Assembly: GCF_007559005.1 (NCBI RefSeq)
Contig: NZ_CP041763.1
Span: 2,326,463-2,390,462 of the forward strand
DNA: 64,000 nucleotides
Direction: 5' to 3'
Source of the DNA: Gordonia zhaorongruii
GTDB lineage: Bacteria; Actinomycetota; Actinomycetes; Mycobacteriales; Mycobacteriaceae
Each line of letters opens with the position of its first letter. Positions within the stretch are counted from its first letter, which is position 1. The position numbers and the translations under genes were made by a program. Below are positions 34,677 through 43,692 of this stretch, piece by piece. The notes below the pieces were generated by a model. It saw nothing but the letters and a program-made list of their open reading frames with translations, searched no databases and had not been told where the DNA came from.

Positions 34677-36458
34677 ATGACTGTCGTTCCTGCGGCCCGT
34701 CGTCGACGGTGGTCCGCCACTGCGTCGAGCGTGCGCCGACGCCTGCTGCCGTTGCTGATCGTGGCGATGCTCCTCGGCGCCTTGACCGCGTGCGGCTCGT
34801 CATCGGACGGTGACGGCGCCGACGACGGACTGTGCGCCCCACCCGGAGTGAATAGTGCCTCATCCGCACCGACCAATCTTGCGTCGAGCGCTCAGGCGCC
34901 AGACAAGTTCACCACCGACTCGGTGACTCCGATCGATCAGATCGATACCTCGCAGCTCGGGTTGATCAAGCCCGGCACGATCATCGTCGGCACTCTCGGC
35001 GACGCGCCGCCGAGCATCTGCGTCGACTCCGACCAGCACTACACCGGCATGGACAACGAGATGCTCCGTGCGATGGCCGGCAAGCTGGGGCTCAACGTTC
35101 AGTTCGTCGGCACCGAGTTCTCGGGCCTGCTCGCGCAGGTCGCGGGAAAGCGATTCGACGTCGGCTCGTCGTCGATCACCACGACCGAAGAGCGCCGCCA
35201 GACCGTCGGGTTCACGAACGGTTACGACTTCGGCTACTTCTCGCTGGCAGCTCCGGTCGACGGAAAGGTCAAGGGATTCGGCGATCTGAATGCTGGCACC
35301 AGGATCGGCGTCGTCCAGGGCACTGTTCAGGACGACTACGTGGTCAACGAGCTGCATCTCAATCCCGTGAAGTACCCCGATTACGCCACCGCGTACGCGA
35401 ACCTCCGCTCCGGACAGATCGACGCCTGGGTCGCCCCGAGCCAGCAGGCCGAGGGCACGGTGGACCCTGCGGATGGCATCGGCATCCTGGAGAACACCTT
35501 CAGCATCAACAACTTCACCGCGTGGGCAGTCGCGAAGGGCAATCCGAAGCTGATCGACGCGCTGAACAGCGCCCTCGACGAGATCATCAAGGACGGCACC
35601 TGGTCGAAGCTGTACCAGGACTGGGCACCGCGGTCCCTCCCCGCCGGCTGGACACCGGGTTCCAAGGCGGCCCCGGTTCCGGAACTGCCGAACTTCGACG
35701 AGATAGCGGCGAAGAACGCGGGTGGTGAGAGCACCGAGGCAGTGCAACCCAAGAGCGCGCTGGCCCAATTGGGTGACACGTTCTTCAACGGCGAGAAGTT
35801 CCGGGACGCCCTTCCCGAACTCTTCAAGACCGGACTTCCGAACACCTTGAAGATCGCGGTGACCTCCGGTGTCATCGGCACCGTTCTCGGCATGCTTCTC
35901 GCTGTCGCCGGAATCTCCCGATCACGCTGGCTCCGCTGGCCCGCCCGTGTCTACACCGATATCTTCCGCGGACTTCCCGCTGTCGTCGTCATCCTGATGG
36001 TCGGCCTCGGCTTCGGTCCGGTCGTCAAGGACGTGACCGGGGGCAATCCGTTCTGGCTCGGTTCCATCGCACTCGGTCTCCTGGCCGCCGCATACATCGG
36101 CGAGATATTCCGGTCCGGCATTCAGAGCGTCGAGCCGGGACAGATGGAGGCTTCGCGGGCACTCGGATTCTCGTATCGGAAGTCGATGTCACTGGTCATC
36201 GTGCCGCAGGGCGTCCGGCGCGTCCTCCCGGCCCTGGTGAATCAGTTCATCGTGCTGATCAAGGATTCCTCGCTGATCTACTTCCTCGGATTGACGGTGA
36301 TGCAACGAGATCTGTTCGCAGTCGGCAAGGACTTCAACGCCGACGGCGGCAACCTGACGCCGTTGGTCGCCGCCGGTCTGCTGTACCTGATCCTGACCGT
36401 CCCGCTGACCCACCTGGTCAACTACATCGACAAGCGTCTGCGCACCGGAAAGGCCTGA
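34677..36458 (+). CDS. Amino-acid ABC transporter: substrate-binding protein fused to permease
   Basis: The 593-residue protein has a signal sequence with lipobox LTAC, then a family 3 binding domain (about 80-325: YTGMDNEMLRAMAGKLGL, KRFDVGSSSITTTEERRQ). After a linker comes a HisM-type permease (about 380-590: FRGLPAVVVILMVGLG, EIFRSGIQSVEPGQMEASRA). The EAA loop for ATPase contact is intact. This is the GlnP-like one-chain layout. With the ATPase gene 5 bases downstream it forms a complete polar amino-acid (glutamine/glutamate type) importer. The signal peptide would place the binding domain outside. Confidence 0.92.
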   Translation: MTVVPAARRRRWSATASSVRRRLLPLLIVAMLLGALTACGSSSDGDGADDGLCAPPGVNSASSAPTNLASSAQAPDKFTTDSVTPIDQIDTSQLGLIKPGTIIVGTLGDAPPSICVDSDQHYTGMDNEMLRAMAGKLGLNVQFVGTEFSGLLAQVAGKRFDVGSSSITTTEERRQTVGFTNGYDFGYFSLAAPVDGKVKGFGDLNAGTRIGVVQGTVQDDYVVNELHLNPVKYPDYATAYANLRSGQIDAWVAPSQQAEGTVDPADGIGILENTFSINNFTAWAVAKGNPKLIDALNSALDEIIKDGTWSKLYQDWAPRSLPAGWTPGSKAAPVPELPNFDEIAAKNAGGESTEAVQPKSALAQLGDTFFNGEKFRDALPELFKTGLPNTLKIAVTSGVIGTVLGMLLAVAGISRSRWLRWPARVYTDIFRGLPAVVVILMVGLGFGPVVKDVTGGNPFWLGSIALGLLAAAYIGEIFRSGIQSVEPGQMEASRALGFSYRKSMSLVIVPQGVRRVLPALVNQFIVLIKDSSLIYFLGLTVMQRDLFAVGKDFNADGGNLTPLVAAGLLYLILTVPLTHLVNYIDKRLRTGKA

Positions 36459-36463
36459 TCGAC

Positions 36464-37237
36464 GTGAGCACCGATAATTCCGAGGTCACCGCTCCCCTGG
36501 TCGATCAGACCGACGCCGTCTCCCTGACAGGTCGGGATCTGCACCTGTCGTTCGGTGACAATCACGTTCTCCAGGGCGTCGACATCCAGGTCGACGCCGG
36601 AACGACGACGACTGTCATCGGTCCCTCCGGTTCGGGAAAGTCGACGCTGCTGCGCGTGCTGAACCGCCTGCACGAACCGCAGCAGGGCGACATTCTGATC
36701 GACGGCAGGTCAGTGCTGAACGACAACCCAGACGAGCTGCGCCGTCGCATCGGCATGGTGTTCCAGCAGTTCAACCTGTTCCCGCACAAGTCCGTCGTCG
36801 ACAACGTGGCGCTCGCCCCGCGCAAGCTGCACGGCCTCGGCAAGGACGAGGCACACGAGCTGGCACTGGCGCACCTGGACACCGTCGGCCTCAAGCACAA
36901 GGCGAACGACCGTCCGTCGACGTTGTCGGGAGGCCAGCAGCAACGCGTGGCGATCGCCCGCGCCCTTGCGATGACTCCGCAGATCATGTTCTTCGACGAG
37001 GCGACCAGCGCGCTCGATCCGGAACTGGTGAAGGGCGTGCTGTCGCTGATGGCCGAACTGTCGAGGGAGGGCATGACGATGGTCGTCGTGACCCACGAGA
37101 TGGGCTACGCCCGCGACGTCTCCGACAACGTCCTCTTCATGGACGAGGGATCGGTCGTCGAGACCGGATCGCCGGCCGAATTGTTCGACTCAGCCAAGAG
37201 CGACCGCCTCCGCGCGTTCCTCTCGCAGGTCATCTAG
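36464..37237 (+). CDS. Amino-acid ABC transporter ATP-binding protein (GlnQ-like)
   Basis: GTG 36464 gives 257 residues with all ABC motifs: Walker A GPSGSGKSTLL, Q-loop FQQFNLFPHKSV, signature LSGGQQQRVAIARAL, Walker B IMFFDEATSALD and the switch His in VVVTHEMGYARD. The HKSV and MGYARD features are typical of polar amino-acid importers (GlnQ/HisP). It starts 5 bases after the binding-protein/permease fusion, so the two form one operon. Confidence 0.95.
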   Translation: MSTDNSEVTAPLVDQTDAVSLTGRDLHLSFGDNHVLQGVDIQVDAGTTTTVIGPSGSGKSTLLRVLNRLHEPQQGDILIDGRSVLNDNPDELRRRIGMVFQQFNLFPHKSVVDNVALAPRKLHGLGKDEAHELALAHLDTVGLKHKANDRPSTLSGGQQQRVAIARALAMTPQIMFFDEATSALDPELVKGVLSLMAELSREGMTMVVVTHEMGYARDVSDNVLFMDEGSVVETGSPAELFDSAKSDRLRAFLSQVI

Positions 37238-37250
37238 ACCCTCTCGCAGG

Positions 37251-38198
37251 TCACCGGGTTGCGGCGCCCCCGACGGCGGCTTCGAACTCGGCCGACGCGT
37301 AGAACGGAGCCAGTCGGCGCCGCGTCGCCTTCTCCAGGAATCCGCGTCGGTCGATCTCCGCGATCACGGTCGGACCGAACCGGAGCGCCTCCTCGAGCAG
37401 ATCGTCGTACTCGATCCCCAGCTCGGACAGCAGCGTGGCGAGGTCGGTGTCACCGTAGGCATCGAATACCCCGTCGACCCCTTCTGCCAGGAGCGTGCTG
37501 AAGTACTCGGTCTCCCGGAACGTCCGCCAGAACTCGAAGACCAGGACGACGATGTCCTCGATGTCACCGTCGTCGACGATCTGCTGAACCTCCGAGACAC
37601 GCTGATCGTTGTGCGCTCGCCAGAAATCCCGTGCCGCCCCTTCGAAGATGTCGTCCGACTCGGATCTATTGGCGTCCAATACGAATCGCGTACCCCGCCG
37701 GGTGACGGCCGCGACCGCGTCGTCGACGAACCGGCCCACCCGCGATGGAAACCGCGATGCATCGACCGCGCGCTGGACGGCCTCGACGCAGGTATCGACC
37801 GCGGTCGGACTATCGAGGACCCGATCGAGCAGGCGCCGGGTGACCGCGAGGCCGGAGATCCCCGAGACGAGGTCGTCGAAGTGCTTGCGTTCGATGATGT
37901 CCTCGAGGCGGATCTCATCGGTCGCCGACTGCGAGAACAGCCGGGCCGCGATCTCACCGACGAGTTCCGGGATCGCCCCCTCGACGGGAAATGCGATCGC
38001 GTACTTATATGCGACGTCTTTGATCATGTCGCGCGTCACCGCCTCGGACAGCGTCATCTTCGACGCATCGTCGAGGAATCCGGTGATCTCCTCGCGGGCG
38101 AGTTCGGTGAATGTCTCCCGATCAGTCAGCTGCCGGCACACGAAATCGACCTGGGCGTCGAGTAGGCGGTCTGCCAGCTCCTGCGCTGCGTTCGTCAT
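37251..38198 (-). CDS. Hypothetical helical protein
   Basis: ATG 38198, preceded by AGGGTG, gives 315 residues. The composition is acidic and largely helical, with hydrophobic heptads and no signal peptide or membrane segment. Segments such as DDIFEGAARDFWRAHNDQ and FWRTFRETEYFSTLLAEG are distinctive, but I cannot assign a family. It is convergent with the ABC ATPase (13 bases between stops) and followed on its strand by nothing close. A 14-base near-duplicate (CTCTCGCAGGTCAT/C) sits at the convergent junction. Confidence 0.7.
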   Translation of the reverse strand: MTNAAQELADRLLDAQVDFVCRQLTDRETFTELAREEITGFLDDASKMTLSEAVTRDMIKDVAYKYAIAFPVEGAIPELVGEIAARLFSQSATDEIRLEDIIERKHFDDLVSGISGLAVTRRLLDRVLDSPTAVDTCVEAVQRAVDASRFPSRVGRFVDDAVAAVTRRGTRFVLDANRSESDDIFEGAARDFWRAHNDQRVSEVQQIVDDGDIEDIVVLVFEFWRTFRETEYFSTLLAEGVDGVFDAYGDTDLATLLSELGIEYDDLLEEALRFGPTVIAEIDRRGFLEKATRRRLAPFYASAEFEAAVGGAATR

Positions 38199-38240
38199 GC
38201 CGTTCACCCTAGCCAGCCGAGCGGGGTGCGAGCACCGGGC

Positions 38241-39056
38241 CTACTCCAGCAGCTCACGCAACACCGACACGACCCCGTGGTCGGCGTTCGACGGAGCGCC
38301 GTACCGGGCGCGAGCAGCCACCTCGGGGTGCGCGTTCGCCATCGCGAACGACCAGTGCGCCGCATCGAGCATCTCGAGATCGTTGAGGTAATCACCGAAG
38401 ACGACGGTCTGGTCGGGAATCACTCCCAGCTGGTCCTGAATCCGGCGCACCCCGACGCCCTTGTGCACGGCGTTGTCGGTGATGTCGATCCAGTGTGCGC
38501 CGGACACGACCATCTTGTGCGATTCCCCCAGGGGCGCCAGCACCTCACTTGCTGTCACGGACGCGTCTGCGAAGTCGTAGATGGCGATCTTCACCACGCC
38601 GTCGGTGTCCACAGCGAGGTCGTCGACCTTCTCGAGTACGGCGCAGTAGGTTCGCGCCTGGACGTCGAATTCGGGGTCCGCGGAATCGATCCGGGCACCG
38701 TCCACCCGGCACAGGATCGTCCGCAGTTGACTGCCGTTGTCGTTGGCTTCGCGGACGGCGAGCACCACCCGGCGCACGAACCCGGGGTCCATGGTCACCG
38801 AGTGCAGCACCGCGTCCGCATGCATGACGACTCCACCGTTGTCACCCACGTACGAGAGTGGCCCGGGGAAGCGATCGAAGAGCCGAGCCAGGCTCTGGCA
38901 CTGCCGTCCGCTCGCCGGCACGAACGCGATGCCACGCTCGGTCATCTCGTCGAGGAACGGCCAGAAGCCGTCCGGCACGCGGCCGTTCGCGTCCAGGAGA
39001 GTGCCGTCCATATCGGAGACGACGAGCCGGATGTCGCGCGTGGTCTGCTCGTTCAC
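38241..39056 (-). CDS. Cof-type HAD-IIB phosphatase
   Basis: GTG 39056, 3 bases after GAAGGGCTAAAG purines, gives 271 residues. Motif I is VVSDMDGTLLD with nucleophile Asp. Motif II Ser/Thr lies in FVPASGRQ, and motif IV is VVFGDYLNDLEMLDAA. The cap is type IIB, inserted between motifs II and III (HKGVGVRRIQDQLGV precedes motif IV). Such enzymes dephosphorylate sugar or cofactor phosphates. The frame extends upstream, but that region overlaps the Gly-rich gene end. It lies 34 bases downstream of that gene on the same strand. Confidence 0.88.
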   Translation of the reverse strand: MNEQTTRDIRLVVSDMDGTLLDANGRVPDGFWPFLDEMTERGIAFVPASGRQCQSLARLFDRFPGPLSYVGDNGGVVMHADAVLHSVTMDPGFVRRVVLAVREANDNGSQLRTILCRVDGARIDSADPEFDVQARTYCAVLEKVDDLAVDTDGVVKIAIYDFADASVTASEVLAPLGESHKMVVSGAHWIDITDNAVHKGVGVRRIQDQLGVIPDQTVVFGDYLNDLEMLDAAHWSFAMANAHPEVAARARYGAPSNADHGVVSVLRELLE

Positions 39057-39090
39057 CTTTAGCCCTTCGACGGTCGAGCCGCGCCCGAGA

Positions 39091-39885
39091 TCAGAATCCC
39101 CCGAAGTCGCCGAATCCTCCACCGAAGTCACCCCCGCCGAAGTCACCGCCGCCGAAGTCATCCCCTCCGAAATCCTCCCCGCCGCCGAGGTCTCCGCCGG
39201 CGCCCGCATCTCCCTCAGGACCCATGTCGCCACCCTCACCGGCACCGCTCTCGAATGCCGCGGTGTCGTAGTGGACGCCGGACATCCCGGAGAACAATGA
39301 GGTGAACAGGAACGCCGATCCGATGCCCCACGCCCCGGCGACCATCGCGGGGCGCCACCACGGTTCGGAGTACCAGCCTGCGGGGACCGGACGACCTGCC
39401 ACCCGTCCGCCCGGGTAGTAGTTGGGCGTGCGACCCGACGGATTCGGCGATGCGTCGACGCGGCGTCCCTCGAAATCGATCGACCGGTCCTCGGTCACAC
39501 TGCCCGCCGCGCTCTGGCCGTCGAGTTCGCCGATCGGCGGTCCCGGATCGAGGTGCAGCGCGGACCGAGCGGCACGGATGTAATACAGACCTTCCAGAGC
39601 CGTCTGCTTGGCGAGGCGGGCCTGTGCGGGCGACGTCGCCTGATCCACTTGGGAGCCGGCTGCGGTGAACCGTTCACTCGCATCCGCGAGCGACTGGGTG
39701 GCGGCCGGGTCGCTCCGGCCGTCGAGCGAGTAGACCTGGCCGCCGAGGCGTTCGATCGACTGACGGGCATCCGCCTTCGCATCGTCGAGACGTTCGGCCG
39801 AGGCTCGCCCGGCGTTCTGGCGCACGTACGTCACGATGAGGAAGACGACGAGCGCGATGACCAGGAGAACGATGAGACCCTTCAC
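39091..39885 (-). CDS. Membrane protein with Gly/Phe/Asp-rich tail (DUF1542-like)
   Basis: The 264-residue protein starts with a membrane anchor (LIVLLVIALVVFLIVTYV), then a helical region (about 25-105) with Ala/Asp/Arg heptads. A second hydrophobic helix lies near 185 (VAGAWGIGSAFLFTSL). The last about 50 residues repeat Gly-Gly-Asp-Phe units. Actinomycete proteins of this layout are labelled DUF1542; the function is unknown. The aromatic-Gly tail could be a low-complexity interaction or localisation element. It is upstream of the HAD gene on the same strand. Confidence 0.65.
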   Translation of the reverse strand: MKGLIVLLVIALVVFLIVTYVRQNAGRASAERLDDAKADARQSIERLGGQVYSLDGRSDPAATQSLADASERFTAAGSQVDQATSPAQARLAKQTALEGLYYIRAARSALHLDPGPPIGELDGQSAAGSVTEDRSIDFEGRRVDASPNPSGRTPNYYPGGRVAGRPVPAGWYSEPWWRPAMVAGAWGIGSAFLFTSLFSGMSGVHYDTAAFESGAGEGGDMGPEGDAGAGGDLGGGEDFGGDDFGGGDFGGGDFGGGFGDFGGF

Positions 39886-39948
39886 GCCTCCCAGAGTACT
39901 GATTCACGCGCCGCGGGCGGATCCGCTGTTCACCGCCCCGACGATCGG

Positions 39949-40302
39949 TCAGTCGAACCTCTCCCCCGTCTGCGGATCGAAGAGCCGGAACCCGAACGGG
40001 CGCATGGCGTCGATGACGGCGTTCAGGTACTCGCCGTCCACGCCGTGACCGACGAACTCCACGAACTGCGTCCCCACGGTCACCTCGAAGCGCGGGCCCG
40101 CGTCGACCGACTCGGGCGGCGTGAGTACGCCGGATTCCCACGTCCACCCCGCGAGCCCGTCGCGAAGTGCCCGGTCGAGGGCCGCAGCGTCCACGTCGGG
40201 GATTCCCGACACCACTTCCCCGCTACTCAACGCCAGGTAGACGCCCTCGGCGTCGGCGTCGGCGACGGCATGGCCCTTCCAGAACGCCAAGTTGTAGCTC
40301 AT
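39949..40302 (-). CDS. Conserved hypothetical protein
   Basis: ATG 40302 gives 117 residues starting MSYNLAFWKGHAVADADAEG. The rest is a compact alpha/beta sequence ending FGFRLFDPQTGERFD. The opening SYNLAFWKG and the final DPQTGERF look conserved, and I have the impression of a small family of unknown role in actinomycetes. No catalytic motif is visible. The frame continues upstream but with poor protein character. It stands alone between the Gly-rich membrane protein and the citrate transporter. Confidence 0.6.
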   Translation of the reverse strand: MSYNLAFWKGHAVADADAEGVYLALSSGEVVSGIPDVDAAALDRALRDGLAGWTWESGVLTPPESVDAGPRFEVTVGTQFVEFVGHGVDGEYLNAVIDAMRPFGFRLFDPQTGERFD

Positions 40303-40503
40303 GCCCCGATCCTGCCCGATGAGATGCGCCGATCGGACCGATTCGCGTGCACGGCACCGGCGTGACAGCCCCCGAGCGAAACGATCAAAACGCGACTTAC
40401 GCGCACAAGCGAGACTGTGACCCGCATTACTCGCGACACTCATCCACAACCTGAGTCACCTGCCGGTGGCCGGGGAGCAACCGACGAGTGAATCGAGAAG
40501 ACG

Positions 40504-41961
40504 ATGCTGGTGGCGCTGGGCCTCGCGATGGTGGCCGTGTTCATGTTCCTGATCATGACGAAACGGGCGACTCCGGTCGTCGCCCTCATACTGGTTCCGG
40601 TCGCCTTCGGGTTGTTCGCCGGAGCGGGGCTGGGAATCAGCGACATGATCACCGATGGGATCAAGGATCTGGCGCCGACCGCCGCCATGCTCTTCTTCGC
40701 CATCATCTTCTTCGGGATCATGATCGACGTCGGGCTCTTCGATCCGATCGTGCGCGGCGTGGTCCGACTCGTCGGCGACGATCCCGCCAGGCTGGTTGTG
40801 GGAACGGCTGCCCTCGCGGCCGTTGTGTCCCTCGACGGTGACGGTTCGACGACGTTCATCATCGTCACCTCGGCCCTGCTCCCCCTGTACCTCAAACTGG
40901 GCGTCAGCCCCGTCGTTCTGACGGTCACGGCCGGACTCGCGAACGGCACCATGAACATCCTCCCGTGGGGTGGCCCGACAGCACGCGCCGCGGCAGCCCT
41001 CAACATCGACGCCTCCGATGTCTTCGTCCCGATGGTGCCCTCACTCATCGTCGGCATGCTCGTGGTCTTCGCCTTCTCCTACCACCTGGGCATCATGGAG
41101 AGGCGACGCATCGGGCGCATCGAGATCCGGCCGTCCGTGCTGGCATCGGCCGGTTCACGCACGGTCGCCGCCGTCGAACAGGTGGACGGGACCGCAGCCG
41201 ATGCCACCGGGTCCCCTGCCACAGGGTCCGCGGTGGCGGTGGCCGAGCGCCAGGAGCATGGCACGGTCGCCGGCTCAGGTGGCGCCGCGACCAAGGGGCC
41301 GGACAGCGCGTTCGGCGGTGTTCTCGATCCCAAGCGCGCGACGCTCCGTCCCAAGCTGCTGTGGCTGAACGCGGGACTCACCGTCGGCCTGCTCGTTGTC
41401 CTCGGCATGGACGTCATTGCGATCCCTGTGCTGTTCATGGTCGCGTCCGGACTGGCCCTGGTGATCAACTTCCCTCACGTCAAGGAGCAGCAGCAGGCGA
41501 TCACGCGGCACTCGTCGTCGATCGTGTCGGTGGTGGCGATGGTGCTCGCCGCGGCCGTGCTGACCGGCGTCTTCACCGGCACCGGAATGGTCGACGCCCT
41601 CGCCCACTGGATGACGGGCGCGATTCCGGACTGGATGGGCCCCCATCTGGCGATCGTCACCGGCATTCTGTCCATCCCGCTGACCTTCCTCATGAGCAAC
41701 GACGCCTTCTACTTCGGCGTGCTCCCGGTGCTCTCGGAGACTGCGTCCAAGTACGGCATCGACCCTGCCGAGATGGCGCGCGCCTCGATCACCGGTCAGT
41801 CGGTCCACATGCAGAGTCCGCTGGTTCCGGCGATCCTGCTGCTGGTGGCCCTCGCCGCCGTGCCCTTGGCCGATCACCACAAGAAGGTGCTGTGGCGCGC
41901 CGCGGTCGTATCGGTGGTCATGCTCTTCGTCGGCGGTCTGGTCGGAGTGATTCCGTTCTGA
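40504..41961 (+). CDS. CitMHS-type citrate/metal-citrate transporter
   Basis: The 485-residue protein has about 11 membrane helices. It carries the CitMHS features GLFDPIVRGVVRLVGDDPAR, SLDGDGSTTFIIVTSALLPLY and NGTMNILPWGGPTARAA. A central cytoplasmic loop (about 220-280) is Ala/Gly-rich, and a second motif FLMSNDAFYFGVLPVL lies near 400. Homologues take up citrate with Mg, Ca or other metals by proton symport. It is followed by a DcuS/CitA-like kinase and regulator, the usual arrangement for substrate-induced uptake. ATG 40504 follows GAGAAGACG. Confidence 0.92.
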   Translation: MLVALGLAMVAVFMFLIMTKRATPVVALILVPVAFGLFAGAGLGISDMITDGIKDLAPTAAMLFFAIIFFGIMIDVGLFDPIVRGVVRLVGDDPARLVVGTAALAAVVSLDGDGSTTFIIVTSALLPLYLKLGVSPVVLTVTAGLANGTMNILPWGGPTARAAAALNIDASDVFVPMVPSLIVGMLVVFAFSYHLGIMERRRIGRIEIRPSVLASAGSRTVAAVEQVDGTAADATGSPATGSAVAVAERQEHGTVAGSGGAATKGPDSAFGGVLDPKRATLRPKLLWLNAGLTVGLLVVLGMDVIAIPVLFMVASGLALVINFPHVKEQQQAITRHSSSIVSVVAMVLAAAVLTGVFTGTGMVDALAHWMTGAIPDWMGPHLAIVTGILSIPLTFLMSNDAFYFGVLPVLSETASKYGIDPAEMARASITGQSVHMQSPLVPAILLLVALAAVPLADHHKKVLWRAAVVSVVMLFVGGLVGVIPF

Positions 41962-41991
41962 TGGCGCCATGTCACCGCCTAGTCTGGCGCC

Positions 41992-43692
41992 ATGGCCGAC
42001 CGCACCGATGACATGCGCCCGGCCCGTCGGGCCGGGCGCATGTCGTTGGTAACCCAGGTACTGCTTCTGCAGGTGGCGGTGATCGCGGCGAGTCTGGTGG
42101 TCGGCTTCGGCTGGCACATCAGCACGGTCGACGACAAGCTGCGCGACGAATACGCGGAACGCGCCCTCGCGATCTCCGACACCGTGGCAGGCGACCCGGA
42201 TGTCCGGGCAGGGCTCCAGCGACTCGGCGGCACCGATCTGAATGCGGCAGAGCTCCGGTCCGGGGTGCTGCAGCGCGAGGCCCTCGACATCGCGAGACGT
42301 ACGGGGGTGCTGTTCGTGGTCATCGCCAACCGCGATGGCATCCGCGTCGCCCATCCTGACGACGCCGAGCTCGGCAGGCACGTCTCCACCGATCCGAGCG
42401 ACGTGCTGAACGGTGAAGACGTCCTGGACACCGACCGGGGCACTCTCGGCGAATCCGTGCGAGGGAAGGCTCCCGTCATCGACGATGACGGAACCCTGGT
42501 CGGTTTCGTGAGCACCGGCATCTCGACCCGACGTGTCGCCGACGCCACGCGACGTGACGTCGCAGTCACCATCGGACTGGCCTGCGCGGCCCTCGCAGTC
42601 GGGATCGTGGGCGCCGCATTGCTGGCCCGCCGCTGGCGTCGCTTGACGCTGGGCCTGCAGCCGGAGGAGCTCGTCGACCTCGTCGGCGATCAGCGAGCGG
42701 TGCTGCACGCCCTCGCCGACGGCGTGCTCGCCACCGATCATCGGGGCCGACTCCGGATGATCAACCACAAGGCTCGGCAGTTGCTCGGGATCGACGCACC
42801 GGTCGGCGCCGCACTCGATGACCTGGGGCTGACTCCACGGCTCAGACAGATCGTCGACGATCCGCAACCCGTTCCCATCGCAGCGACCGTCGGCGAACGC
42901 ATCGTGCTGGTCAGCTCGCACCGGGTCCGCGCCGATAGACGTGATCTCGGTGTGGTGATGTCGGTGATCGACCGAACGGACATCGAGGCGCTGACGCGCG
43001 AACTCGATTCGATCCGATCGATGAGCGCGGCCCTCCGCGCACAGCGCCACGAGACCGCCAACCGGCTCCACGTCCTGTCCGGGCTACTCAGACACGGTCA
43101 CGTCGACGAGGCCGCCGATTACCTCGCGGAGGTGACCGCTGCTCGCGGAGGCGCGGGCCTGCCGGGCCTCGACAACGTCGAGGAGCCGCACCTGCACGCC
43201 TTCCTCGACGCGAAGGCGACGCTCGCTCACGAGCGCGGTGTGAGCCTCAGCCTCGGCGCGCAGACGTGGGTCAGCGGCGTCCTGTCCGATCCGGTCGCTG
43301 CGACGACCGTCGTCGGCAACCTCATCGACAACGCCATCGACGCCGCAGCCGCAGGCGGCGGCGCGCCGCGACGTGGTCGGGTGGACGTCGAACTGATCAC
43401 CGCGGACCGGACCCTCTGGGTCACCGTCGCCGACTCGGGCGACGGGATCGTTCTCGCCGATTCTGCCGACGTGTTCGCGGAGGGCACCTCGTCGAAGGAC
43501 GGTTCACTCGTGCCGGGCGGACGCGGTATGGGCTTGGCACTGGCGCGGCAGATCTGCCGACGAGACGATGGAGACATCCGGTTAGCGGATCCGGGAGGGC
43601 GTGCCGCGACCAACCGGCAGGACGTTCTCGGCGGTGCGGTGTTCGTCGCGGAACTGCGCGGCGCCATGGTGGAAGGAGCACTCGATGCCTGA
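41992..43692 (+). CDS. DcuS/CitA-type sensor histidine kinase
   Basis: From ATG 41992 the protein has 566 residues; an in-frame ATG at 42040 is possible. The first membrane helix (LLLQVAVIAASLVVGFGW) is followed by an extracellular sensor (about 45-185) and a second helix (about 190-215). A PAS domain and the H-box LRAQRHETANRLHVLSGLL then precede an HATPase with NLIDNAIDAA and GRGMGLALAR. Kinases of this group sense citrate or C4-dicarboxylates. The gene lies 30 bases after the transporter and overlaps the regulator by 8 bases. A 33-base perfect hairpin covers its first codons. Confidence 0.92.
   Translation: MADRTDDMRPARRAGRMSLVTQVLLLQVAVIAASLVVGFGWHISTVDDKLRDEYAERALAISDTVAGDPDVRAGLQRLGGTDLNAAELRSGVLQREALDIARRTGVLFVVIANRDGIRVAHPDDAELGRHVSTDPSDVLNGEDVLDTDRGTLGESVRGKAPVIDDDGTLVGFVSTGISTRRVADATRRDVAVTIGLACAALAVGIVGAALLARRWRRLTLGLQPEELVDLVGDQRAVLHALADGVLATDHRGRLRMINHKARQLLGIDAPVGAALDDLGLTPRLRQIVDDPQPVPIAATVGERIVLVSSHRVRADRRDLGVVMSVIDRTDIEALTRELDSIRSMSAALRAQRHETANRLHVLSGLLRHGHVDEAADYLAEVTAARGGAGLPGLDNVEEPHLHAFLDAKATLAHERGVSLSLGAQTWVSGVLSDPVAATTVVGNLIDNAIDAAAAGGGAPRRGRVDVELITADRTLWVTVADSGDGIVLADSADVFAEGTSSKDGSLVPGGRGMGLALARQICRRDDGDIRLADPGGRAATNRQDVLGGAVFVAELRGAMVEGALDA
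42011..42043. promoter_or_regulatory. Perfect 16-bp inverted repeat at the kinase start
   Basis: The arms at 42011-42026 and 42028-42043 are exact reverse complements with a single-base centre, very GC-rich. In RNA this would be a strong hairpin, either an attenuator between the transporter and kinase genes or a structure hiding the alternative start ATG 42040, which lies in the right arm. No U-run follows. Confidence 0.7.
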
